NCBI GenBank assembly: GCA_016710115.1
Contig: JADJLN010000002.1
Span: 248,001-312,000 of the forward strand
From: Saprospiraceae bacterium
GTDB lineage: Bacteria > Bacteroidota > Bacteroidia > Chitinophagales > Saprospiraceae
Direction of reading: 5' to 3'
Length of the DNA: 64,000 bases
The notes under the pieces were generated by a model. It was given only the letters and a program-made list of their open reading frames with translations. It was not told the DNA's origin and did not search any database. Numbering within the stretch: the stretch's first letter is position 1; every line of letters begins with the position of its first letter. A program made the position numbers and the translations under genes. Below, one piece after another: positions 39,190 to 48,489 of the stretch.

Positions 39190-39602
39190 CTATTCATTGG
39201 GTTGATGATCGCACCAGACGACAGAAGTCAGCCTCCATTCATCTCCTGTTTTGATGAATTGCAAGCTCTTCCGTCCGTACGAAGAAAAGGGTATTCCATT
39301 CATAATTCCCGATTTGACATACTGACATTCCCGCTGCGCGATATTTCCCATCAAATCAGTACTGTGATCGGTTTCCCGCCCCCGAATTGGGTAAGGGTTC
39401 CATCACTCAGCATAGCCTGGCGCGAGTGGTGAAATTCCTGAACGGTAAATACAGCCGTATGGCCCCCGGTATTACTGATCAGCAATCCTTCAGGGATGAA
39501 CAGATCATGCAGTTTCTGAACTTGCGCATCCCGGCCATCAATATTCGTGAAGACCTGGAAAAATGCTGCTGTCAAATGGTTGATCTTTTCTTGATCTGTC
39601 AT
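39190..39602 (-). CDS. NTF2-like (SnoaL/DUF4440-type) protein, two frame breaks
   Basis: The first frame gives MTDQEKINHLTAAFFQVFTN, LHDLFIPEGLLISNTGG and TVQEFHHSRQAMLSDGTL. Shifting near 39380 (a G/C run) gives GNIAQRECQYVKSGIMNGIP, and a further shift near 39260 gives RKSLQFIKTGDEWRLTSVVW, ending at 39190. The order and the ending (FIKTGDEWRLTSVVWCD) match a small cone-shaped NTF2-like fold of about 137 residues. Function unknown. Confidence 0.7.
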
Positions 39603-39612
39603 TAAAAGTCAA

Positions 39613-40431
39613 TTATTGAGAATGAAGATGAGGCTTACCAAAACAGGCAATCAAAAGATATTTTCTACCTGATCCTGACTCGGTCCGGATGCATTCGATT
39701 TCAGGGAGACTGACGGGAATGGTGTGCGACAATACGTATTGATAGCCGATTCCCACCAGGATGGCCAGTCCGAAACTCATCATCGTGCCAATGAGGATAT
39801 ATTCGGTCAGTTTCCTGTCCTTGGCCCTCGACAGGTCGCCGAATCGAAAGACGGATTTGGCAGCGATGAGCAGACCGATAGCCTGCCATTGATTCAGGAT
39901 AATAAATCCGAAAACGAACAGGCGTTCCAGGACACCGATCGTGGCTCCGGCATGTTTCAGGGAGTGGCTCTGGTCATCTTCTTCCAACGTCCATTTGCTC
40001 ATCCATAATTTCATGACTTCTCTGGAAACCGTGCTGAGTAGAAGAATGGCCAGAAAAAGAAGCATTGTTTTCGTTGAGAAGAGAAGACTCAGGTCAATCG
40101 GAGCGGGATGGTACCAGAAGATCATCCATCCGATCACCCCACCATGCAGGAGTTGTTCGATTCCAAATCCCCATCTCGGGTTCAACCTTGTTTCCAGAAA
40201 TCTTCGGACAATGGGAAAGAACACATGACTGAGATATACGGCCAGGAATACAGGCCAATACCGGATATCCCGGATAAACAGGAAGATCAGGGCAGTATGG
40301 ATCAGCGGATAGAGAAACGCATATCCCGAACGGAAACCTCCTTCTTTTCTTTTTTCCTGCCAGCTGGACGACACGAAGACAAAATCGCCCAGGATATGGA
40401 CGATTATCAGGTAAATCAGAAGGGTGATCAT
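39613..40431 (-). CDS. DUF3307 membrane protein
   Basis: 272 residues with several membrane helices. The N-terminus LLIYLIIVHILGDFVFVSSS carries the HxxGDF motif of DUF3307, followed by HTALIFLFIRDIRY and SHVFFPIVRRFLETR. It overlaps the SatD gene end by 4 bases (ATGA-type coupling), so the two are translated together. Role unknown. Confidence 0.85.
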   Translation of the reverse strand: MITLLIYLIIVHILGDFVFVSSSWQEKRKEGGFRSGYAFLYPLIHTALIFLFIRDIRYWPVFLAVYLSHVFFPIVRRFLETRLNPRWGFGIEQLLHGGVIGWMIFWYHPAPIDLSLLFSTKTMLLFLAILLLSTVSREVMKLWMSKWTLEEDDQSHSLKHAGATIGVLERLFVFGFIILNQWQAIGLLIAAKSVFRFGDLSRAKDRKLTEYILIGTMMSFGLAILVGIGYQYVLSHTIPVSLPEIECIRTESGSGRKYLLIACFGKPHLHSQ

Positions 40432-41027
40432 AGGCAGGCAAGTTGTGCCTGAAAATACGCATTGAGATCCATCAATTGGTCATATCCACCTCGTTTCAGG
40501 GCTTCACTGACGGAGCTTTGTGATTTCTGCAAGATGCTCGCAAGCGCCTGCTGATTGAGGTCTGGATGACTGATCGCCGTCTGGATCACCCGGGAGACAA
40601 CAGGGCTCCAATGATCTGTGGTCAGCGACGCCAGACTGAGCATGATATTGATGGGCACATCGAAATCGAGCGTTCCCGTACGGATGGCCAGCGTTTCTTT
40701 CTTCAACTGGTCAAAACATTCGCCTGACCGCACAAATGCCTCTCCTTGAGATTCGGATAGTTTCTCGGCCGGATATTCGATGGCGCCCATGCCAATGGCC
40801 ATGCGGACATCCTGGGTTCCCGTTTGCCGGATGCTCGCTTTGATCGAAAAGGCCGAAAGCAATGCCTGATGAGGTCGGACCACCAGCTGGAAACTGTCTC
40901 CCCGGTAGATGTCCCACCGGCGTTTGTCAGGGTCCTGCTGTGCCAGGGCAGATTTGAGTGCATCCATCCATTCGGTCAGGTTGCCCTGTCGGGAATGAAT
41001 GATGTCTCCGGTGATCACCGCATCCAT
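40428..41027 (-). CDS. SatD family protein with C-terminal helix-turn-helix
   Basis: 199 residues. The N-terminal domain (MDAVITGDIIHSRQG ... WDIYRGDSFQLVV ... RMAIGMGAIEY) is the SatD fold. The last 60 residues (SHPDLNQQALASILQKSQSS, VSEALKRGGYDQLMDLNAYF) look like a DNA-binding helix-turn-helix. SatD was named from a streptococcal acid-tolerance operon, and its biochemical role is unknown. It is coupled to the DUF3307 gene and preceded by an inverted repeat that could be its own operator. Confidence 0.85.
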   Translation of the reverse strand: MDAVITGDIIHSRQGNLTEWMDALKSALAQQDPDKRRWDIYRGDSFQLVVRPHQALLSAFSIKASIRQTGTQDVRMAIGMGAIEYPAEKLSESQGEAFVRSGECFDQLKKETLAIRTGTLDFDVPINIMLSLASLTTDHWSPVVSRVIQTAISHPDLNQQALASILQKSQSSVSEALKRGGYDQLMDLNAYFQAQLACL

Positions 41028-41046
41028 AGGTCATTTATTGCAAATA

Positions 41047-41122
41047 TATCGGCTAATAATCAGATAATCAAGAATATTGCAAATATCAACGATAATTTAT
41101 AATATCTGATCAATTGCCGATA
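41047..41122. promoter_or_regulatory. Inverted repeat upstream of satD-DUF3307, candidate operator
   Basis: Left half TATCGGCTAATAATCAGAT (41047-41065) and right half 41104-41122 are inverted copies matching at TATCGGC and ATCAGAT, with a few differences in the 5-base middle. The 38 bases between them are AT-rich and contain a second copy of ATTGCAAATAT and a CGATAA half-site. It begins 19 bases before the satD start. Confidence 0.6.
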
Positions 41123-41148
41123 ATTCAAATTGATTCAGATATGTGCCG

Positions 41149-41784
41149 TTAACGCCCTCCAAACAGACTTTCGGCGATCACTGCTGCAGCTACCTGACTG
41201 CCCAGTAAAGAAGGATGGAATCCGTCCGGGCCATAATAGTCCCACGATCCGGACGCATCGACATGGCGTTTCCAGACTTCTCCTACAGGACAGAGGATTG
41301 CTTGTGACTGCACTGCGGCGGCAGTGTAATTCTTGATCACCCCCTCGAACGTATGCTGATTGCTGCGTGAGGGCCATACCATGAAAAAGGCCAGTTGCGA
41401 TTGGTGAGTCAGGCATAATCCGCTCAATTCTCTGCCTGCATCGAGGAGCATTTGCCGGCCTTCATCCTGTGAGGAAGGGCCTTGCTGGACGACCACAAAA
41501 TCATAATGCTGGTCGCTCATCGCTTGCTGGATGATTCCCTCAGCCAGATGATCGATCAAGGCATAATTCGGGCGGGTGATCATCCGGGTCTGGACGACGA
41601 TTCCCTTTTCCCTGGCCTGTTGGCTGACGAGGTTCGGCAGGTCATTAGCAAAAGTCAGACTGTTGCCCACAAACAGGATGTGAATGGTTGTATCAGCACC
41701 AGACGGGCCGTCTGCTGCAGAACCTGCAGCAGCACATCCGGCAGAGAGGGAGTGCATAAGCAGCCAGATAATAAGTCTCATCAT
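41149..41784 (-). CDS. SGNH/GDSL hydrolase, secreted
   Basis: 211 residues. N-terminal signal (hydrophobic to about residue 18, ending in GCAAAGS; possibly a lipoprotein Cys at 17). Block I is ILFVGNSLTFANDLP with the nucleophile Ser; block V is DGFHPSLLGS with the catalytic Asp and His. VQQGPSSQDEG fits the block III area. Probably a carbohydrate or lipid esterase in the periplasm. Its start overlaps the upstream gene by 4 bases. Confidence 0.87.
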   Translation of the reverse strand: MMRLIIWLLMHSLSAGCAAAGSAADGPSGADTTIHILFVGNSLTFANDLPNLVSQQAREKGIVVQTRMITRPNYALIDHLAEGIIQQAMSDQHYDFVVVQQGPSSQDEGRQMLLDAGRELSGLCLTHQSQLAFFMVWPSRSNQHTFEGVIKNYTAAAVQSQAILCPVGEVWKRHVDASGSWDYYGPDGFHPSLLGSQVAAAVIAESLFGGR

Positions 41785-42314
41785 GACAGACGCTTGCGGT
41801 AAGTCAGAATGGTTTTTCTGATCACATTGTCGAAGGTAGCGGTGTGCCTGCCTTCCTGATCTTCCAGCACCAAAAGGAATTCTTCGGTCACTTCTGGATA
41901 GACTTCCAGCAGTTTTTGCAGGACGCGGAGTGCATTGTATTTGATACTCACATTGACTGTACCCGACTGGAGGAGTGCAAACATGCGGTCGATAGCCAGG
42001 CCTTCCTGTTCGGTGGGCACACCGGCGGTAAGCCATAAACGGGCAAACGCCTGGTCTAATGGTGTGTATTGGATCTTCTGACTGCGGGCAAACAGTTCGG
42101 GAAGGGCAGCTCGGGTCCGTACAGGATCCGCTTCGGCAATATCAGAGAGCAGCCAGATGAAGCGGGAGCGCACCGTGAATTTCGCTGTCAATAAGGGGAA
42201 GATCTCGGGCAGGGAAATACCTCGCTCAACGATTTCCTGTGCCCAGGCTTTTCGATCTGCTGCCGTACTTTCGGGCAGGCGTTCTTCCAGAAAATGCAGA
42301 CAGGAGGTCGTCAC
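41781..42314 (-). CDS. HEAT-like helical-repeat protein
   Basis: 177 residues, almost entirely predicted helices in pairs: FLEERLPESTAADRKAWAQE, FIWLLSDIAEADPVRTRAAL, IKYNALRVLQKLLEVYPEV. No catalytic motif. This kind of protein is sometimes mislabelled as adenylosuccinate lyase in Bacteroidota; I see no lyase signature. Probably a protein-binding scaffold, co-transcribed with the SGNH gene. Confidence 0.65.
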   Translation of the reverse strand: MTTSCLHFLEERLPESTAADRKAWAQEIVERGISLPEIFPLLTAKFTVRSRFIWLLSDIAEADPVRTRAALPELFARSQKIQYTPLDQAFARLWLTAGVPTEQEGLAIDRMFALLQSGTVNVSIKYNALRVLQKLLEVYPEVTEEFLLVLEDQEGRHTATFDNVIRKTILTYRKRLS

Positions 42315-42323
42315 TGATCATCA

Positions 42324-42533
42324 CTATTTCTTGATCAGGTAAGCGCCACCGACAAACAGAAGGACGGCCAGTCCCGCATACAGGTAACCCTCCTCTTTCT
42401 CCGATTTATTCGACAGCCCGATTTCCACATCCAGGATCTCCACAGATGTGCTGTTGTCCGTGATTTTATGGTAACTCTGATAGCCGAGGAAAAGGCTGCC
42501 GATGATGAGGGCGATGCCGATGAGTTTACGCAT
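42324..42533 (-). CDS. Small membrane protein, two helices
   Basis: 69 residues: MRKLIGIALIIGSLFLGYQS (first helix), a polar middle (EILDVEIGLSNKSEKEEG), then YLYAGLAVLLFVGGAYLIKK (second helix). It resembles DUF3185-type small membrane proteins by topology. Function unknown. The start at 42533 is chosen because the helix begins directly after it. It precedes the HEAT-like gene by 9 bases. Confidence 0.65.
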   Translation of the reverse strand: MRKLIGIALIIGSLFLGYQSYHKITDNSTSVEILDVEIGLSNKSEKEEGYLYAGLAVLLFVGGAYLIKK

Positions 42534-42749
42534 GATGTGGTGTTCAAGCTGTGTGTTGCCAGATGGCAGCGGTAAGATAGAACAGAAGTTTCCAATATTC
42601 TGGTTCTTCATGAATAGGAACCATTTGACATGGGCAGTATTTTACTCCAGGGTTCCCGCATTACTCAGAGCCAAGGAATTTCATGTCTGAATCGCCTCCC
42701 AACGGCGCCAGGAGAACTCGGGGTCAGGGCCCTCATTTGGCAGTTTATC

Positions 42750-42941
42750 TAAAGGGCACCTCTATTAACCTCCGAAATAGACCAAGACTAAAGAAAACCA
42801 AGCGAGACAAGGCATTTCGAAAGAGCATAGCCACAGCTAAGTGATTGAGAAATAACGCAGTATCGCGCAGGTTTTCTTTAGTAAAAATCCCTTCGGGATT
42901 TGGTTGGTCATTGAGTGGGGTTGATAGAGGTGCCCTAAAGT
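42750..42941. mobile_element. MITE-like element with 17-bp terminal inverted repeats and TAAA duplication
   Basis: Left end GGGCACCTCTATTAACC (42754-42770) and right end 42921-42937 are inverted copies with one mismatch. The sequence TAAA stands on both sides (42750-42753 and 42938-42941), as a 4-bp target duplication would. The interior (about 150 bp) has no ORF of transposase size, so it would be a non-autonomous element moved in trans, possibly by an IS5-type transposase, which makes 4-bp duplications. Confidence 0.65.
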
Positions 42942-43056
42942 ATTTATCACCTCATCATCTCCTTTCCTCCTCCCCTCCAAACTCCTCTGCCCAGATGATC
43001 TGCCAGTTTTGTATGGGGCAGGCAAGAATATGTTGGACTTTCTTGGGACAAGAAAT

Positions 43057-43872
43057 TTATAAGGAAAGCTCCCCACGGAAGATAATCCGAGCAGTGCTTT
43101 TGATCAGGAGTTGATTATTAGAGATCAACTCAAGTTCCATGGATCCGGTTCGTTCCGAACACTGGAAGGAGCGCATCTTTCGCTTGTTCAGTCGAGCAGC
43201 CCAATAGGGCGCCAGGAAAGTATGGGTGCCTCCTGTGACCGGGTCCTCATTTGTGCCACTCCAGGGCCAGAAATAGCGGGACTCGAAATCATAATCTGCT
43301 TGTTGGGACAGAGTGGTGACCAGTACGCCATTGATTCCGGAATGCGCCTGGACAAGCCCAGAATAATCCGGCGTTAATGCTTGGAGGTCTTCGCTGTTGT
43401 TGATCTCCAGAAGGACAATGTTCGTTTCCTCATTATACTCGGCATTCAGGATATGCTCTACGCCTAAAGCCCGTAGTAATGCCGGCGCTGCCTCGGCCGA
43501 TCGGGTAGAATATTGAGGGAATGTCATCACGATCAGGTCGCCTTCCCGGTCAATAGGCAGGGATATTTTTTGAATGGTTTCAAATTGAATATGACGGGTT
43601 TCCGGATGGCGTTCAAAAAGCACTTTTGAAGCGGCCAGGGTGGCATGTCCGCAGAGGGGGATCTCCATTTTCGGGGAGAAATATCGGATGGTGAATTGTC
43701 CCGGGGAAAGACCGGGTTGGACAAATGCTGTTTCGGAGAGTCCCAATTCACTGGCGATAGCCAGCATCAACTCTGGATCAAGGGCTTCATCGACCAAACA
43801 GACACCTGCCGGATTGCCCTTGAAGGGTTCATCCGTAAAAGCATCCACGATGTAAGTGGTGATCTTTTTCAA
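43057..43872 (-). CDS. PhzF family isomerase
   Basis: 271 residues, start MKKITTYIVDAFTDEPFKGN PAG typical of PhzF. The catalytic Glu lies in SELGLSETAFVQ, followed by IRYFSPKMEIPLCGHATLAA and GTNEDPVTGGTHTFLAPYWA. The fold is like diaminopimelate epimerase; the substrate of most family members is unknown. Length is normal. Confidence 0.93.
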   Translation of the reverse strand: MKKITTYIVDAFTDEPFKGNPAGVCLVDEALDPELMLAIASELGLSETAFVQPGLSPGQFTIRYFSPKMEIPLCGHATLAASKVLFERHPETRHIQFETIQKISLPIDREGDLIVMTFPQYSTRSAEAAPALLRALGVEHILNAEYNEETNIVLLEINNSEDLQALTPDYSGLVQAHSGINGVLVTTLSQQADYDFESRYFWPWSGTNEDPVTGGTHTFLAPYWAARLNKRKMRSFQCSERTGSMELELISNNQLLIKSTARIIFRGELSL

Positions 43873-43919
43873 GGTATTTTAAACATGTGTTCATCCAGCT
43901 TTTTCCGCTCAGAATCGGG

Positions 43920-44405
43920 TCAGGCCTTCCGATCCGTATAGGACAGATGAACGGCCCATCCGGCGAGGATCATTGTGAACAGCCCGGCAGCGATGCGAAA
44001 CCATTCGCCAAATACCCATTTTTCAACAAAGGCTTTGGTCTGGACAGGATCCAGAACGATGTCTTTTCCCCAGAAAAGGTAATTGTTGATCGGGAAGAAA
44101 AACAGAAATGTGGATGCTGTGGAACAGAGTGTAATGATCAGGCCTATGCCCAACACTCTCTTCAAATCCGGGTGTGACCGAAAGTAGAAGAGAAAGGACA
44201 GGATGGAGAACAAGGTTGGGGCCATGACAAAAATGGAAAAATAGGCTCCTGGGTCAACATTCTGGAAAAAGTGATGGAAGGACATAATGCCGTCCACTGT
44301 CCCTTCATTCCAGTTGGGAACGACGACCATGCGGTCGAATAAATGACCTGTAAAATGGCCGCAAGCAAAAAAAGCATTCAGCCATAGGAGGGTTCTTTTT
44401 GACAT
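43920..44405 (-). CDS. DUF1772-like integral membrane protein
   Basis: 161 residues, four predicted membrane helices; the central part VDPGAYFSIFVMAPTLFSIL and the later FPINNYLFWGKD resemble the DUF1772 pattern (P-x-N near helix 3/4). The assignment is tentative. Function unknown. Confidence 0.6.
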   Translation of the reverse strand: MSKRTLLWLNAFFACGHFTGHLFDRMVVVPNWNEGTVDGIMSFHHFFQNVDPGAYFSIFVMAPTLFSILSFLFYFRSHPDLKRVLGIGLIITLCSTASTFLFFFPINNYLFWGKDIVLDPVQTKAFVEKWVFGEWFRIAAGLFTMILAGWAVHLSYTDRKA

Positions 44406-44605
44406 GCGCAAACTTTAAATTTTTTTAAAAAATATGGACTTAGTCTCATGCAGCTTGTTCAATCCGCATCCTGAATGATATGTAAACAGAAGTGGTAAAG
44501 GTTGTCCAGGTATGGGTTGGCTATTGCGGATTAAATGTAAACTTTTCAGTCCATTTTATTGCTCCAATTTTTTCCCATGTGGAATATCTTCAAAGCCACG
44601 TAGTT

Positions 44606-45189
44606 TCAGAATCTGGATCCTTTGAATGATCTGATCCGAATATTCCGGAATCGAATCTTGCCGGTTCCAGAGGCCTGGATGGCACTTGGCCGTCTCCGAG
44701 ATTTCCTTCCTTAAGATCGGCAGTCAATGAACCATTCAGCCATACCCTGAGTCGTTTTCCTTCCTTGGAAATGCGGTATCGGTTCCACTTGCCTATGGTC
44801 TTCTTGTTGCGTAACGGGTTGGCCCGTGTCACTATGGCACCAGTACGGTAGGTCTGAATCGGGTGGAGGTCCCAGATGTTGATTTCATAACAATTGGTGG
44901 GGTTGATCTCCTGATTCCGGCAACAGACAAAAACGCCTGAATTGATGGTACTGTCGGGATAAAATTCGAGCTCGAGTGTAAAATCCCCAAACGTGTCATT
45001 GAAAAATAAAAAGCCGGCACCTTCGCGGACATCGCCGATCCATTCACCCTGATGGTTGGTCCAGGTCGCATTGCCAATTTGTGTCCAGGAATGGGTATCG
45101 GTTGGTAGGAATAGTTCTTGTGATGGTTTGCAGCTTCCAAGAATCAAGCAGTTTAAAACTACCCACAGGAAAGACAATCTGCAATTCAT
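44606..45189 (-). CDS. DUF1080 (3-keto-disaccharide hydrolase-type) lipoprotein, one frame break
   Basis: Starts MNCRLSFLWVVLNCLILGSC with a lipobox Cys at residue 20. The jelly-roll domain shows NHQGEWIGDVREGAGFLFFN, DFTLELEFYPDSTINSGVFV, CYEINIWDLHP and GKWNRYRISKEGKRLRVWLN. A frame change near 44688 leads to PSAIQASGTGKIRFRNIRIR at the end, the standard DUF1080 terminus. Corrected length is about 195 residues. It probably acts on or binds a sugar at the outer membrane or in the periplasm. Confidence 0.85.
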
Positions 45190-45319
45190 AGTCGCATTGT
45201 TGAAGTTATAACGGTCTGGAATAAGGATGAATAGTTGAATAATTCTCTTCATCAACCTCATTATTTGATTCGATGTCCTTTTGTCGCAAAGGAAAGTCCT
45301 TGCTGCCCGGATGTGGAGA

Positions 45320-45769
45320 TCATGACTCCGTCGAAGAGGGTTCATTTTCTGGAGAATGAATGCGCCAGTCAAACAGGAAGTTGGCGCCCGTACCGCCGGC
45401 CTGGTCGCGTTCGTCGATCACGATCTCCACAGTTTCCATCGGGGCTATGAAGATGGTCTTGTCAAAATAGGTGCGGATGGAGTTACCATGGGTGTCAAAA
45501 TATTCGGCCCTGTCGATGTAGATGGTATCCGCCCGGTTGGTATTGCGCAGGCTGATGGTGGCCGTAAGATCATGTGTCCGGTGTTCGGTATTACTGTACA
45601 CCTGGGAATAGACAGAAAGATAGGTTGTGCCCTGGATCATGGAATCAGGGAAGGGCGCAGTGATCGTCCGTTTTTCCCAGTTGACCGGATTGATGGAACT
45701 GATGTCAGCTGCCGGTTGACAACTGGCGATGCACAGGCTCAGGAGGAGTATATTCAGAATTGGTTTCAT
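45320..45769 (-). CDS. DUF3124 lipoprotein
   Basis: 149 residues: MKPILNILLLSLCIASCQPA (lipobox Cys 17), then YLSVYSQVYSNTEHRTHDLT, ATISLRNTNRADTIYI, YFDTHGNSIRTYFDKTIFIA and PMETVEIVIDERDQAGGTGA. This is the DUF3124 pattern, a single beta domain of unknown function. Confidence 0.88.
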   Translation of the reverse strand: MKPILNILLLSLCIASCQPAADISSINPVNWEKRTITAPFPDSMIQGTTYLSVYSQVYSNTEHRTHDLTATISLRNTNRADTIYIDRAEYFDTHGNSIRTYFDKTIFIAPMETVEIVIDERDQAGGTGANFLFDWRIHSPENEPSSTES

Positions 45770-46034
45770 CGGATCAGCTGTTTTGTGCACAGATTTCAAG
45801 TGGTGATAGCGAATATAACAGAAGGGTCTGACCTGCAAGGTATGTCCGGCTTGGAAAAGGCGGGGCGAGGATGATGGTTCCCATAATGCGGCAAACAGGG
45901 TCAGGTTGGGGAGAGGACCCGGCTCCAGTTACACTTTCATTATAGACCATATCTATATGATCATAAGAAATATAAATATTATTCATGGAGGCATTATTGT
46001 AATTTTGAACCAAGAATAAAATCATCCTTGAATC

Positions 46035-48276
46035 ATGGAAGAACATACTCATTCAAAAGAATCTTCATCCAGCCAGAACGGTGCAGGAAAATGCCCCTTC
46101 ATGGGTGGAGCGGTGAAGCAGGGTGCTGTAGCCGGTACAGGAAACCGTGACTGGTGGCCCAACCAGCTCAACCTCGGCATTCTCCATCAGCACACACCGG
46201 CCTCCAATCCGCTGGGTCCGGATTTTGACTATGCACAAGCCTTCAAGAGTCTGGACTATGCCGGACTGAAAGAAGATCTGAAAAAACTGATGACCGAATC
46301 CCAGGACTGGTGGCCGGCGGACTGGGGCCACTATGGTGGTCTGTTTATCCGGATGACCTGGCACAGTGCCGGCACCTATCGCACCGCTGACGGGCGTGGG
46401 GGAGGAGGTACAGGCAACCAGCGTTTTGCGCCGATCAACAGCTGGCCTGACAATGGCAATTTGGACAAGGCGCGCCGCCTGCTCTGGCCCATCAAGCAGA
46501 AATATGGCAACCGGATCTCCTGGGCCGATCTGTTGATCCTTGCCGGTAATGTCGCCCTTGAATCGATGGGATTCAAGACCTTCGGTTTCGGTGGTGGCCG
46601 GGAAGACATCTGGCAGCCGGAAGAAGATATCTACTGGGGTGCCGAGAAAGAATGGCTGGCGACCAGCGACAAACCGCATAGCCGCTACAGTGGCGATCGC
46701 GACCTCGACAATCCGCTCGCCGCCGTGCAGATGGGATTGATCTATGTCAATCCCGAAGGCCCCGATGGCAACCCGGATCCCGTGGCTTCCGGTCGCGATG
46801 TTCGCGAAACCTTTGGCCGCATGGCCATGAACGATTATGAAACGGTAGCCCTGGTAGCAGGTGGCCACACCTTCGGCAAGGCTCACGGTGCCGGTGATCC
46901 CGCACTGGTCGGCGCCGAACCCGAAGCTGCACCACTGGAGCAGCAGGGTTTGGGATGGATGAATAAACTGGGTACAGGTAAAGGTGAGCACACTACTACC
47001 AGTGGAATCGAGGGGGCCCTGGAAGCCCAATCCGACCACGGGACAATGGCTATTTCGATATGCTCTTCGGCTACGAATGGGAACTCACCAAGAGCCCGGC
47101 TGGGGCCCACTCAGTGGGTAGCCAAGGATTGCAAGCCTGAACACATGATCCCGGATGCGCACAATCCCGACAAGAAGCATCCGCCGATGATGACCACGGC
47201 GGACCTGTCGCTGCGCTTCGATCCGATCTATGAACCGATCTCCCGCCATTTCCACCAGAACCCGGACGAGTTTGCCGATGCCTTCGCGCGTGCATGGTTC
47301 AAGCTGACCCACCGGGACATGGGACCACGCGAGCGTTACCTGGGTCCGGAAGTGCCGAAGGAAGAGCTCATCTGGCAGGATCCCGTTCCGGCAGTTGACC
47401 ATAAGCTGGTCGATGCACAGGATATCGCCAGCCTGAAAGGCAAGATCCTGGCCTCTGGCCTGAGTGTCGCCGAACTGGTGGCCACGGCCTGGGCCTCTGC
47501 CTCCACATACCGGGGTAGTGACATGCGCGGCGGCGCCAATGGTGCCTGCATCCGCCTGGCTCCCCAGAAGTTCTGGGCGGCCAACGACCCGGCCCAATTG
47601 AGCAAGGTGCTGAAGCGCCTGGAAGGCATCCAGAGGACTTCAATGCTTCAGCTTCCGGCGGCAAGAAGGTCTCCCTGGCCGACCTGATCGTGCTGGGAGG
47701 ATGTGCGGCCGTCGAACAGGCCGCTGCCGATGCCGGCATGAAGATCACGGTACCCTTCACACCTGGTCGCACAGATGCGACCCAGGAGCAGACGGACGTG
47801 GAAAGCTTTGCTTTCCCCGGAGCCCCAGGCGGATGGATTCCGCAATTTTCGGAAGAAAGCCTACAGTGTCCAATCGGAAGAAATGCTGCTCGACAAAGCC
47901 CAGCTGCTGACCCTGAGCGCGCCGGAAATGACGGTGCTGATTGGTGGACTGCGGGTACTGGGTGCGAATACCGGTGGTTCCACTCATGGTGTATTGACCC
48001 ATCAGAAGGGCAAGCTGACCAACGATTTCTTTGTGAATCTGCTGAACAGGCACTGTTTGGGCGCCCACATCGGAAAACGAGTTCGAGGGTCGCGATCGCA
48101 AGACCGGTGAGGTGAAGTGGACAGGCACCCGGGTTGACCTGGTCTTCGGTTCCAACTCCCAGCTGCGGGCGATCTCTGAGGTGTATGCCCAAAGCGATGC
48201 CAAAGAAAAGTTCGTGAGGGACTTTGTCGCTGCCTGGAACAAGGTGATGAACCTGGATCGGTTTGATCTGAAGTAA
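46035..48276 (+). CDS. katG: Catalase-peroxidase, about six frame breaks
   Basis: Haem enzyme that removes H2O2. N-terminal domain: distal Arg106-Trp109-His110 in FIRMTWHSAGTYR, Tyr237 (IYVNPEG) and Met263 at the right spacing for the Met-Tyr-Trp adduct, proximal His278 in VALVAGGHTFG. The sequence changes frame near 47016 (G/C run), 47038, 47109, 47635, 47812 and 48058. Between the breaks it reads correctly (DNGYFDMLFGYEWELTKSP, WAPTSENEFEGRDRKTGEV) to the stop at 48276. The fully conserved active site and preserved order argue for sequencing indels. Confidence 0.95.
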
Positions 48277-48300
48277 TTCAAATCAATCGCTAACAAATAG

Positions 48301-48342
48301 AAAGGCGGCTCCGGGAGATCGGGGTCGCCTTTCTTCTTTTTT
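48301..48342 (+). terminator. Rho-independent terminator of katG
   Basis: AAAGGCG pairs with CGCCTTT over an inner, partly paired GC-rich segment, followed by TCTTCTTTTTT. 24 bases after the katG stop. The rest of the gap to 48489 shows no gene. Confidence 0.75.
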
Positions 48343-48489
48343 GTCTGGCGTATCCGGTCCTTAAAACACCTGAATGGATCGTTCTTACTGCACAGGACTT
48401 CAGAGGGATCGAGGCGACCTGAGCAATTGGTTAATCAAGTAACGCTTCATCAGCCGTCTGCCCTGTAGATTGTGCTGACTTGAGCAGAC

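Noticed and set aside
41047..41122. Origin of replication (AT-rich repeats)
   Set aside because: No DnaA-box cluster and no dnaA/dnaN neighbours; an operator for the satD operon explains it better.
42690..43056. Short coding sequence inside the MITE region
   Set aside because: Frames are short, overlap the inverted repeats and resemble no protein.
46035..48276. katG as a genuine pseudogene
   Set aside because: All active-site residues, the adduct Tyr/Met spacing and the full C-terminal domain are preserved across six breaks, which fits sequencing indels better than decay.
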